Source: Maritimibacter sp. (GTDB lineage: Bacteria; Pseudomonadota; Alphaproteobacteria; Rhodobacterales; Rhodobacteraceae). Taken from it: a stretch of DNA of 56,173 nt. The notes below the pieces were generated by a model, which made no database searches, was not told where the DNA came from, and was given only the letters and a program-made list of their open reading frames with translations. Location of the stretch: contig NZVC01000039.1 in the NCBI GenBank assembly GCA_002701395.1, positions 1 to 56,173 on the forward strand, in the 5' to 3' direction. This document shows positions 37,247 through 45,234 of the stretch, piece after piece; the first letter of the stretch is position 1, and every line of letters begins with the position of its first letter. Made by a program: the position numbers and the translations under genes.

Positions 37247-38341
37247 ATGTACCAGGGCTGGTTCCGTCTGTTTCTGGCGTTGCTGGTCGTCTATGCGCAT
37301 TATTTCCCGAACATCGGCAACACGGGCAAATACGCCGTGTTCAGCTTCTACCTTGTGTCGGGATACCTGATAACGGCCGTGACCTGCGGCCGTTATTCGG
37401 ATGGGCTGCGGGGCTTCGCCGCGTTCCTGCTGAACCGGGTGCTGCGGATCTATCCCGCCTATCTCGCGGCCTCGGTGTTTTCTGTCGCGGTGATCCTGCA
37501 GGCGCCGGATGTGGCGGCGCGGATCTCGCCCTACATGCACCTGCCGGACAGCCTGCAGGGCTGGCTGCCGCAGGTGGCGATCTTCGGCGCGCTGACGCCC
37601 TCAGGCAAGGCCGACGCGCTGTTCGTCCCCGTGACATGGAGCCTGAATGTCGAACTTGTCTACTACCTGCTGATCGCGGGGCTTCTGGGCCGGTCATTGG
37701 TGATCTGCACCGCATGGTGGTGGGCGTCGCTGGCGGTGGCGATGGGCTATGGCGTGCTGGGCGACATCGACCGGGACTATTTCTCGTTCATCAGCCCGTC
37801 GATCAGCTTCGCGACCGGCGCGATGCTGTACCACCACCGGACCGCACTGTTCCGTCGGCTTCGGTCCGTGCCGGCCGCGCCCGGCTTTGCCGCCAGCCTT
37901 GCCGTCTTCGCGGTCTTCGTCTTCTGGCCAGAGCCGATCGGGCTGTACCTGTACGCCGTGCGCGGCTTGCCGCTGGCAGAGGTGCAGGCCCGGTTGTGGA
38001 TCGTGGATGCCTTCTGGCTGGTGCTGCTGATCGTTCCCTTCGCCGCGCTGTCCCTGATGCTGTCGCTGGCCCCCGTTCCAGGGCCGGGCGCGCGGGACCG
38101 CCGCGCCGCCCGTCTGGCCGGGTTCTGTGGCGACCTGTCCTATCCGATCTTCCTGCTGCACTGGCCGGTGCTGGTCCTTGTGACCGCGCTGTGCGGCGGC
38201 GCGGGCGGGATCGGGCCCGACCGCGAACGGATCTACTCGGTGATCGCCCTGCCGGTCGTCATGGCGCTGGCCGCGCTGGTCGTGGTGCTGGTCGAACGGC
38301 CAATGGCAAAGCCCCGCGCGCGGGTCCGGCTGGCGGCCTAA
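37247..38341 (+). CDS. Membrane acyltransferase (OafA/ExoZ family)
   Basis: A protein of 364 residues with about ten hydrophobic helices. The acyltransferase-3 marks are present: the R-x(10-20)-H pair near the start (RLFLALLVVYAHYF), FSFYLVSGYLIT, RIYPAYLAAS, TWSLNVELVYYLLI, and FCGDLSYPIFLLHWPV near the end. It transfers an acetyl or other acyl group to sugars of the exopolysaccharide from the cytoplasmic side of the membrane. It forms an operon with the glycosyltransferase (3-base gap) and ends at a bidirectional terminator. Confidence 0.9.
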   Translation: MYQGWFRLFLALLVVYAHYFPNIGNTGKYAVFSFYLVSGYLITAVTCGRYSDGLRGFAAFLLNRVLRIYPAYLAASVFSVAVILQAPDVAARISPYMHLPDSLQGWLPQVAIFGALTPSGKADALFVPVTWSLNVELVYYLLIAGLLGRSLVICTAWWWASLAVAMGYGVLGDIDRDYFSFISPSISFATGAMLYHHRTALFRRLRSVPAAPGFAASLAVFAVFVFWPEPIGLYLYAVRGLPLAEVQARLWIVDAFWLVLLIVPFAALSLMLSLAPVPGPGARDRRAARLAGFCGDLSYPIFLLHWPVLVLVTALCGGAGGIGPDRERIYSVIALPVVMALAALVVVLVERPMAKPRARVRLAA

Positions 38342-38345
38342 GCCG

Positions 38346-38376
38346 CGCGTCCGTGCCTCAGGCCGGGACGGACGCG
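38346..38376. terminator. Bidirectional hairpin between acyltransferase and polymerase genes
   Basis: CGCGTCCGT and ACGGACGCG form 9-bp arms with a 13-base loop between the convergent stop codons; the right arm lies in the last codons of the minus-strand polymerase gene. No T-run is present. Confidence 0.6.
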
Positions 38377-39599
38377 GGCCACGTTCGCGGCAGGGCCCGC
38401 GCCTGCGGACGTGCCAGCCCGTTCACGGCGATCAACAGCAGCCCGAACCACGGCAGGTCGTGGACCCGGTCCACCAGCATCAGCGTCAGCGCGAACAACC
38501 CGAATGCCGCCATCGGCAGGTCGCGCGGCGCGATGACGAAACGGTATGTGATCATCCCAAGGACCAGCGCGGTGAACGGCAGCCCGAACTCTGCCAACAG
38601 GACGGTGATGCTGGAATACGGCTTGTTGGAACTGGAACTGATCGCCCAGATGTCCTGCAGGAAAGTGGCCATCACTGCCTGCAAATAGCGTTCGTGATAT
38701 TCGGGCGTGAACATCCCCGGCAGCTGCGGCACCGAGAACGACGACAGCTCGGCCGTCAGGTGGCTTGTCCAAAGCGCGGCCTGCCCGCCGTACTGCCCGA
38801 TGCCGCCGCCGATCCACAGCGTCAGGGGCGCGTCGTCGAACATGCGGGCGATCAGCACGAACTGGTAGACCTTGGGATGCAGCCCGAACAGCTGGGCGAA
38901 GGTGGTCGACACCGTCTGAAGACGGAACGACAGGTAGAACCCGATCAGCGCCAGAAGCAGGGCCAGCACCACGGCGGCCTTCACGGGGCGGCGCAGGGCA
39001 TAGCAGGACAGACCGGCGATCCCGGCAAGGATGCCGATCAGGTAGTTCGGCATCAGAAAGTTGATCGCCGCAAGCAGTAGAAATCCGCGCCGCATTCGCC
39101 TGCCAAGACCGCGCTGCCGCAACTCGCACACAAGGCCCGCAAAGCCGAATAGCGTGACGATCCGCGCGCCGCCGAGGCCGAAGGTGGCATAGTAATAGTC
39201 GGGCAGGAAATGCACGTAGGGCAGCCTGAAGGGAAAGCCCATGCGGATCAGGCTGACAAGGCTGGTGGCCGCGATCACCAGTTGGAACAGTCGGATCAGC
39301 GTCGTCGGGTCGATCCACCGCCGGTCTGGCCCGGCCCCGAAGGCGCCGATCAGGAAGGCAAGGCACAGCGCGTATTCCAGCACAGCCACCGTCCCCGAGA
39401 CATTGGCGGTCAGCGTGTTGACGGCGAAGGCGCAGGTCAGGAACAGCAGCAGCGGAATCTGCACCGGAACCCAGTCGCGCGCCCGAACCAGCGCCAGCGG
39501 CGCAAGGCTGTAGGCGGGATAGCTCAGCGCGGTGCGCGGCAGGAAGGTCAACAGCGTGACGGCCCCGTAGGCCAGCGTTCCGGCGCGGATGCTTACCAC
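38358..39599 (-). CDS. Wzy-like O-antigen/exopolysaccharide polymerase
   Basis: A protein of 413 residues starting at GTG 39599, which overlaps the sulfotransferase stop by seven bases. It has about eleven membrane helices and one large soluble loop (about 255-330, GGGIGQYGGQAALWTSHLTAELSSFSVPQLPGMFTPEYHERYLQ), the usual layout of Wzy polymerases, which share little sequence. Its place after flippase and sulfotransferase genes supports the assignment. It would polymerise lipid-linked repeat units in the periplasm under length control by the Wzc-like protein. Confidence 0.75.
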   Translation of the reverse strand: MVSIRAGTLAYGAVTLLTFLPRTALSYPAYSLAPLALVRARDWVPVQIPLLLFLTCAFAVNTLTANVSGTVAVLEYALCLAFLIGAFGAGPDRRWIDPTTLIRLFQLVIAATSLVSLIRMGFPFRLPYVHFLPDYYYATFGLGGARIVTLFGFAGLVCELRQRGLGRRMRRGFLLLAAINFLMPNYLIGILAGIAGLSCYALRRPVKAAVVLALLLALIGFYLSFRLQTVSTTFAQLFGLHPKVYQFVLIARMFDDAPLTLWIGGGIGQYGGQAALWTSHLTAELSSFSVPQLPGMFTPEYHERYLQAVMATFLQDIWAISSSSNKPYSSITVLLAEFGLPFTALVLGMITYRFVIAPRDLPMAAFGLFALTLMLVDRVHDLPWFGLLLIAVNGLARPQARALPRTWPASVPA

Positions 39600-40450
39600 G
39601 GCAGCGGCCTGTTCAGAAGGTCCGCAAGGCGGGCGTTGTCGTCGCGAAACGTCTCGGCCAGTTGCGCGGTGATCTCTGGCGCCACGCGGCCCGCATAAAC
39701 ACCCACGTTGCGCGGCCGGACCGGCGGCGGGGCGTGGTCGGCGAGGCCGAGGAAGGCATGAACCTCGGCCAGCACCGCGCGCGGCGCGGCGAAGAACCTG
39801 TCGCTAGTCTCGATCAGGAAATTCTCGCGCGGGAACAGGGCGAAGTACCGCTCCAGCTGCTCGGCATATCGGCCCCGCCCGACGTAGGCAAAGCTTTGGC
39901 CCTGCGTCCGGTGTTCGTGTCGGCGGCCCAGCAGGACAGCGGCCTCCTGTCCGGTGCGGGCGGGCTCGGCCTCCAGCGCCTCGGCCAGCGGCAGCCGTTC
40001 GTAGCCAAGGCGGCGCTCGTGGAAATAGTGCGAGATCGCGCGGTCCACCGGGTTGCGCAGCAGGACGACGAACCGTGTCGTTTGGGGCAGGGTGTCCGCG
40101 ATGCGCCGCGCCGCCTCGGGCACGAAAAGATAGCACGGCGTCGCCTCGCCGGTCAGGCCGGGACCGCTTGGGAAATTGGACCTGTACCAGTCGGCGCCCC
40201 AGTGATGGAACCTGTCGAAATACGAGATTTCCTTGGTGCGCGCCGGGGCGGTGCCGGGGTGGCGCATGATCAGGTCGTACAGGGTGGTCGTCCCCGCCTT
40301 CTGTGCGCCCAGCAGCAGAAAGTCCGGCAGTCGGCCGGACTGCCCCGTCAGCTGCCGCAGCTTCTGGACGCCGCGACGGGCAAGATAAACCTCGGGCCGG
40401 ATCAGGTTCCGGACCTGTTGCGGCAGCATCTTGCGGGCGACAGCATCCAT
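39593..40450 (-). CDS. PAPS-dependent sulfotransferase
   Basis: A protein of 285 residues. The 5'-phosphosulfate loop is DFLLLGAQKAGTTTLYDLI (about 43-61) and the 3'-phosphate segment is FVVLLRNPVDRAISHYFHERR (about 126-146); FAYVGRGRYAEQLERYFALFPRENFLIETSDRF is typical of carbohydrate sulfotransferases of the heparan/chondroitin-like family. It would transfer sulfate from PAPS to a sugar of the polymer. The flippase gene ends 3 bases upstream and the polymerase gene overlaps downstream, so all three are one operon. The polysaccharide of this organism may therefore be sulfated. Confidence 0.9.
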   Translation of the reverse strand: MDAVARKMLPQQVRNLIRPEVYLARRGVQKLRQLTGQSGRLPDFLLLGAQKAGTTTLYDLIMRHPGTAPARTKEISYFDRFHHWGADWYRSNFPSGPGLTGEATPCYLFVPEAARRIADTLPQTTRFVVLLRNPVDRAISHYFHERRLGYERLPLAEALEAEPARTGQEAAVLLGRRHEHRTQGQSFAYVGRGRYAEQLERYFALFPRENFLIETSDRFFAAPRAVLAEVHAFLGLADHAPPPVRPRNVGVYAGRVAPEITAQLAETFRDDNARLADLLNRPLPW

Positions 40451-40453
40451 TGT

Positions 40454-41776
40454 TCAGCCCGCCCGCAGTCGCCGCGTCGACCACGGCAGGATGCCCAGCC
40501 GCGCATGGCAGATCCAAAGCACGTTCAGGTTCCAGCCCGCCATCGCCACCGCCGCCGCTGCCGCCGCGCCGGTCAGCCCGCCCGTCGTGGCCCCCAGCCC
40601 GACAAGGGCAGGCGCCGCCACGCTCCACGCGCCCAGCACCAGCGTCCCCTGTTTCTCAAGCCCCGCCATGTTCAGCAGCATCGCGTTGGGCCCGCACAGC
40701 GTGTTCACGACCTGCCCGAGGATCAGGAACGCCAACGCGGGAAAGGCGGCGCGGTAGCTGTCCGAGAACAGGCCAAGCGCGAACGGCCCCGCCGCCGCAA
40801 GGACAAGGCCGCCGCAGATCGCGATCCCGCCCGCCATCACGGCGCCCAGCGTCATCAGCCGTCCGACCGCCTCGATGCGACCGGCGTGGAACTCGCGAGA
40901 GAGGACGGGCGCCATCGCCTGATTTACCGCGATCAGGGCGATGGACAGCAGCTTGGCGATCCGGTCGGCGGCAAAGTAGGCGCCCGCCGCAGCCGGTCCA
41001 AGGGTCAACGCGACCACGACCGTCCCGCAGTGACTGCCCAGCGGTCCTGCCGTGGCGCCCGCCCACAGCCAGCCAGACGTCCGCGCCATCGATTGCCGGT
41101 CTTCGGGGGGCAGCGCCCGGTCCGGCGCTAGCGTCCAGACGAGGCCGGCCAGCTGCGCGGTCGAAACCACCGCCAGCGTCGCCGCGGCCAGCCACAACAG
41201 CGTCGCGCCCGTAAGTGTGCCCAAACCGAGGATTCCGGCGATCGCCAGCACCCGCCATCCGATCTCGCGCCCGGACAGCGCCAGCACGACAGACCCCCGC
41301 GCCCGCAGTGCGGCTTGGGCGACCTCGCTCAGGGCGAAGGCGACGGTCATGGCACCAAGCGCCAGCGGGGCCTGCATGATGGCCGGGGCCGGGCGTTCTA
41401 GCCCTGCGGCCGCAAGGCAAATCAGCGCAAGGGCGCCGCCGCCCAGACCGCAGGCCAGCGCCGTGCGGCGCAGCGACCAGCGCAGCGCGGCATCGGCGGC
41501 CCCGCGCCCCTGAGCCTCGTCCAGCGCAGGCCAGAACCGAAGCACGGCAAGGTGCTGCCCCCCCGTGAAGGCAAAGCCAAGGATTGTCGCAAGCGAGAAT
41601 GCGGCGGCGAATACGCCGTACTCGGCATCCGTCGATGCCCGCGCAGCGACCAACAGGAACACGAAAGCCAGGAAGATGCCGGCCAGCTTCAGCAGGCCCG
41701 CAATCAGCGTGGTACGAAGCAGGTGCCGTGTGTGCACGGGCGCGGCCTTTCGCGAACGGCGGCGGCGCCCTGCCAT
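40454..41776 (-). CDS. Wzx-like polysaccharide flippase
   Basis: A protein of 440 residues with a basic N-terminus (MAGRRRRSRKAAP) and 12-14 hydrophobic helices. It shows the MOP/PST pattern of Wzx proteins: TLIAGLLKLAGIFLAFVFLLVAARASTDAEYGVFAAAFSLATI at the start and ALGPAAAGAYFAADRIAKLLSIALIAVNQAMAPVLSREF in the middle. It moves lipid-linked repeat units across the inner membrane. It is the first gene of the flippase-sulfotransferase-polymerase operon; a CtrA-like site lies 64-78 bases upstream. Confidence 0.88.
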   Translation of the reverse strand: MAGRRRRSRKAAPVHTRHLLRTTLIAGLLKLAGIFLAFVFLLVAARASTDAEYGVFAAAFSLATILGFAFTGGQHLAVLRFWPALDEAQGRGAADAALRWSLRRTALACGLGGGALALICLAAAGLERPAPAIMQAPLALGAMTVAFALSEVAQAALRARGSVVLALSGREIGWRVLAIAGILGLGTLTGATLLWLAAATLAVVSTAQLAGLVWTLAPDRALPPEDRQSMARTSGWLWAGATAGPLGSHCGTVVVALTLGPAAAGAYFAADRIAKLLSIALIAVNQAMAPVLSREFHAGRIEAVGRLMTLGAVMAGGIAICGGLVLAAAGPFALGLFSDSYRAAFPALAFLILGQVVNTLCGPNAMLLNMAGLEKQGTLVLGAWSVAAPALVGLGATTGGLTGAAAAAAVAMAGWNLNVLWICHARLGILPWSTRRLRAG

Positions 41777-41839
41777 TTCAAGTCATGCTGAAATAACGAC
41801 GGCGCAGCGAGTTTCCCGTTAAATTGTCGTTCGCAATGC

Positions 41840-41854
41840 TTAAGAAAGCGTTAC
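41840..41854. promoter_or_regulatory. CtrA-like near-match upstream of the flippase operon
   Basis: TTAAGAAAGCGTTAC matches TTAA-N7-TTAA at seven of eight fixed positions. It lies 63 bases upstream of the flippase start, and between it and the downstream beta-helix gene (which ends at 41874). Confidence 0.45.
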
Positions 41855-41873
41855 CGTGACCCGGTCGCGCGGG

Positions 41874-44075
41874 TTACCACAGCAGCCCACCCACAAGCTT
41901 CACGGAATGTCCGCCGGTGTTTTCGACCGACAGCGTCAGGGCGTCCCCGAAGGGCGCCACATCGGTGACGGTCAGCACGAAATCCGTTCCGCTGGTCCCC
42001 ACCGTCAGCCCTGCATCATGCGTGGTCACGGTGCCGATCGTGGCCGACGTCGCCGCCCCGCCGTCGCGCCGCAAAAGGATTGGCACCTCGACATAGGCGT
42101 CCGCGTTCGTCGTGGCCTGCCGCAGGCTCAGCGCCAGCTTGACGTGCGACCGAAGGTAGGTGCTGGAATGCATCGCCGCGTCGCGCAGGTTCAGGGCGAA
42201 TGTCTTGGTCTGTCCGGCGCTCAGGGTCTCGCGGGCAAGGGCGCTGCGGTAGGCATCGGTCGCGACGTCGCCGGCGTTGTCGAACCGCACGCTGTCCTTG
42301 TTGTAGTACAGCCGCAAATCAGTCGCCATCGTCGGCGTGCCGGACGGCAGGCGGACATAGACGGTCTGGAACCCCAGCCCGTCGTTGTCGCCGAAACCCC
42401 ACTGCCCGGTGGCAAGCGACCCAAGCGTGCCCGCCGCAAGGTCCGCCGCGTCGTGCAACACACCGTCGGGCCCGTCGATATAGGGCTCGGGCCCGTCGCC
42501 ATAGTCGTTGTTGTCGCGCAGATAGTATTCGTCCGTGCCGCTTGCCGACGGTTCCCATTCGTAAATGTCCGCGAAATCGGGCTCGCGCAGGTCCATGACG
42601 GGCAGCAGGCCGGTCGCGTTGTTGCCTTGCCAGACAAGGCCGTCGTGCTGCTCGCAATGAGCCGCGATCAGTGGGGACGGGGCCCCCTTCGACGGCGACG
42701 GCTTTGACGACCGGGTCTGGAACACGTTGTTGGTCAAGCTGGAACAGGTGGACCCCAGCATGTTGATCGACCGGCGGGCGTCGGGTGTCAGGTCGGCGCC
42801 CCAACCGGCACCCTTGAAGATGTTGCCGCACACGTTGATGTGGCGCGGCTTGTCCGTGCCCGACCGCTCGAAATAGATGTCGTTCCCTGCGTTCCGGTCG
42901 AAGGTGCAGTTGGCGATCAGGATCTCGTTGGCGTTGCGGCCAAGGTAGATGCCGGTGGCGGCCTCATCCAGATCGGGACCGGACCGCTGGAATTCGATAA
43001 AGCAGGTCTGCACCGTGACCTGCCCGCCGTTCAGGTACAGCGCGCGGTTGCGGTTGGCCGAGAAGGTCGACCGCAGCAGGAAGCTGTCCTTGCAGTTCCG
43101 CAGGCCCCAATTGTTGTTGCGGACCACGCAGAACCGCATGTCGAGCCCGCCCAGCGGCGACCCGACACCGCCGTTGATGCCATAGTGGAAATCCAGCAGC
43201 TTGACGCCTTGCAGTTCCAGCCGGCTGGACCCCTCGGCCTCGATCCCGTTGCCGGCCTCGGCATCGGTGGCCCCGTTGCCGTCCATGTCGAAATTGGTCA
43301 GCCGGACCCGGTCGCCAACGGTAAATATCGTGTCGGCGTCGGCCCTGCGGATCAGCCGCGTGCGCCCGTTGTCGGTGACGTTCTCGTAAAAGGAATACAG
43401 CGTTCCGTCGATCCAGACGTCGTCTGGCACGGTAAGGTCGCCCACCACCATCGACCCGGGTGGCAACAGCACAAGCCCGCCGCCGGACGCCGCCGCACGG
43501 TCGATGGCCTTCTGCACCGCCGCGCTGTCGTCGGTCACGCCGTCCGCCGCCGGGCCGAACTGCGCGACCGAGATCCGGCTGGCCCCGTCCGCCGCAGCCT
43601 GCAGGCCGATGCCGCCCTGCGTCGCGCAGTCGGGGTCTGGCGCGCCGCTGTCGGTCACTTCGAAGACGAACCCGCCTTCTTTCACCTCGACCAGATCGCC
43701 TGCACTGATCTTCTGCCGTCCGGTGCCCTTGTCGTATGCCAAAGAACGGTCGGCCAGCAGATCGGACAAACGCCGGAAGCTGCGCACGACGTCGCCGCTG
43801 TCGCTGCGGATCGCGATGTCTCCGGTCTGCAGGATCGGGTCGCCCTTCCGCGTCTGGATGACCACGCGATAGTCGCCGTCGACCAGAAAGCATCGCTCGA
43901 ACGTGCCGGTGTCATCGGCCCGCAGCGGGTTTGACAGCATTGCCGTCAGGTCCGCGTCGCGAAACAGCTGCGCCAGCGTGTCGGTCCCGGCGATGTAGAC
44001 GGACAGCCGCGCGAACGGAACCGTAGAGGGGTAATAGGCAATCTGGCTTGGATCGTTGGGGTTCAGCTGGCCCAT
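41874..44075 (-). CDS. Parallel beta-helix protein with phage-tailspike-like N-terminus
   Basis: A protein of 733 residues without signal peptide. Residues 1-95 (ARLSVYIAGTDTLAQLFRDADL..., ADDTGTFERCFLVDGDYRVVIQT) read like the N-terminal adaptor of phage tailspikes and tail fibres. Residues about 165-205 (SVAQFGPAADGVTDDSAAVQKAIDRAAASGGGLVLLPPG) are the classic opening of pectate-lyase-like beta-helices, and the helix runs to about 460 with repeated NN/N-x-F turns. The C-terminal 250 residues are beta-rich. In an exopolysaccharide locus it may be a lyase or hydrolase that trims the polymer, or a surface adhesin. Catalytic residues cannot be assigned. Confidence 0.78.
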   Translation of the reverse strand: MGQLNPNDPSQIAYYPSTVPFARLSVYIAGTDTLAQLFRDADLTAMLSNPLRADDTGTFERCFLVDGDYRVVIQTRKGDPILQTGDIAIRSDSGDVVRSFRRLSDLLADRSLAYDKGTGRQKISAGDLVEVKEGGFVFEVTDSGAPDPDCATQGGIGLQAAADGASRISVAQFGPAADGVTDDSAAVQKAIDRAAASGGGLVLLPPGSMVVGDLTVPDDVWIDGTLYSFYENVTDNGRTRLIRRADADTIFTVGDRVRLTNFDMDGNGATDAEAGNGIEAEGSSRLELQGVKLLDFHYGINGGVGSPLGGLDMRFCVVRNNNWGLRNCKDSFLLRSTFSANRNRALYLNGGQVTVQTCFIEFQRSGPDLDEAATGIYLGRNANEILIANCTFDRNAGNDIYFERSGTDKPRHINVCGNIFKGAGWGADLTPDARRSINMLGSTCSSLTNNVFQTRSSKPSPSKGAPSPLIAAHCEQHDGLVWQGNNATGLLPVMDLREPDFADIYEWEPSASGTDEYYLRDNNDYGDGPEPYIDGPDGVLHDAADLAAGTLGSLATGQWGFGDNDGLGFQTVYVRLPSGTPTMATDLRLYYNKDSVRFDNAGDVATDAYRSALARETLSAGQTKTFALNLRDAAMHSSTYLRSHVKLALSLRQATTNADAYVEVPILLRRDGGAATSATIGTVTTHDAGLTVGTSGTDFVLTVTDVAPFGDALTLSVENTGGHSVKLVGGLLW

Positions 44076-44262
44076 GCTTGGTGTTTCCCGCGTTGTCCCC
44101 TCGACCGGGGGTGAATGTCGTGCAGCGTCGGTGCGGGGACTAAGTGTGTTCAGGCATCGTTAATTTGCCCCGAAGCCAGCGCACGGTGGTTGCGCAAATC
44201 GGGGCTGTCGCGGGGCCGGGCAATCTGGAATTGTGCAGGCGGAAACCGACGGGACGCGCAGC

Positions 44263-45231
44263 ATGACCAAGGCAAGGATCTGGAAGGAAAGGCTGATCGG
44301 CGTCTGGCTGGCCGGCACCGCCGCCGTGCTGGCGCTGGGCCTGTTCAGCCATGTCTTCCCCTCGGCCGATCCGCTGCTGGGCACGCTGGCGCGGATGACC
44401 GACAGCGCGCGCGTCCACCTGCTTGGCCTGTCGGTGCTGCTTGCCTTGGGGCTTGCCCTGCTGCGGGTGCGCTGGATCGCGGCCGGGGTCGCGTTGGCGG
44501 CTGCGCTTGGGCTGGTGCTGATCGTCGTGGACTACCGCGCCCGGGTCGCCCCGGTGGGCGAGCGGGCCGACCTGACGGTATTGTGGCACAACGTCTTTAA
44601 ATTCAACGCGCTGGACGTGCCCGGCTTCGCCGACGGGTTGCGGGCCAGCGGTGCCGATCTGGTGATCTTGGCCGAGGCGGAACCGGCGATGGACCTGCCG
44701 CCGCTTGTCGCGGATGTCTACCCGCACCGCCTTGGGTGCGACGGGGTCGATCCCGAGGATTGCAACCTGATGATCCTGTCGAAGGTGCCGCTGGACAACG
44801 CCGATCTGGCGCCCCTGTCGATGGGCCCCGAGAGGCTGGCCCGTATCCGGGTCGAAACCCCCGAGGGACCGATCGACATCATCGCGGCACACATGATCAA
44901 GCCGTGGATCGTCGCGATGAGCCTGCGCGACGAAACCAGCATCTGGCGTGCCATCCTGCGCCGCGATCAGGTACCTTACATCCTTGTCGGGGACCTGAAC
45001 GCCGCCCCGTGGAGCGCGCGGTTGCGCCGGATGCAGGACCGCCACGACCTGCGCCACTGGCGGTGGCCCGAACCGACGTGGCCGGTCAAGCTGGGGGCCG
45101 CAGGGCTTCCGATCGACCATGTGCTGGCCAGCGAGGGCGTCGCGATCACCGACTACGCCACATGGAGCGGTTACGGGTCGAACCACATGGGTATCACCGC
45201 GTCGGTCCAGCTGCAGGGTGGCGCGGACTAA
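44263..45231 (+). CDS. Membrane-anchored endonuclease/exonuclease/phosphatase-family protein
   Basis: A protein of 322 residues from ATG 44263 (an in-frame GTG at 44233 would add 10 residues). Three hydrophobic helices (about 12-90) precede an EEP domain with LTVLWHNVFKFNA, DLVILAEAEP (metal Glu), IIAAHMIKPW, YILVGDLNAAPWSARLRRM (Asp/Asn pair) and a C-terminal PIDHVLASEG...GSNHMGITASV (Asp-His). The catalytic set is complete. The membrane-anchored form, with helices first, is widespread in alphaproteobacteria with unknown substrate (phosphodiester or lipid headgroup). It diverges from the beta-helix gene and may belong to the polysaccharide locus. Confidence 0.82.
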   Translation: MTKARIWKERLIGVWLAGTAAVLALGLFSHVFPSADPLLGTLARMTDSARVHLLGLSVLLALGLALLRVRWIAAGVALAAALGLVLIVVDYRARVAPVGERADLTVLWHNVFKFNALDVPGFADGLRASGADLVILAEAEPAMDLPPLVADVYPHRLGCDGVDPEDCNLMILSKVPLDNADLAPLSMGPERLARIRVETPEGPIDIIAAHMIKPWIVAMSLRDETSIWRAILRRDQVPYILVGDLNAAPWSARLRRMQDRHDLRHWRWPEPTWPVKLGAAGLPIDHVLASEGVAITDYATWSGYGSNHMGITASVQLQGGAD

Positions 45232-45234
45232 CCG

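Noticed and set aside
44160..44170. A CtrA site upstream of the EEP-family gene
   Set aside because: Only a single TTAA half-site is present (GTTAATTT); no partner TTAA at the N7 distance.
34124..45231. Prophage or gene-transfer-agent remnant, because of the tailspike-like protein
   Set aside because: No capsid, portal, terminase, tail or integrase genes are seen; all neighbours are polysaccharide genes.
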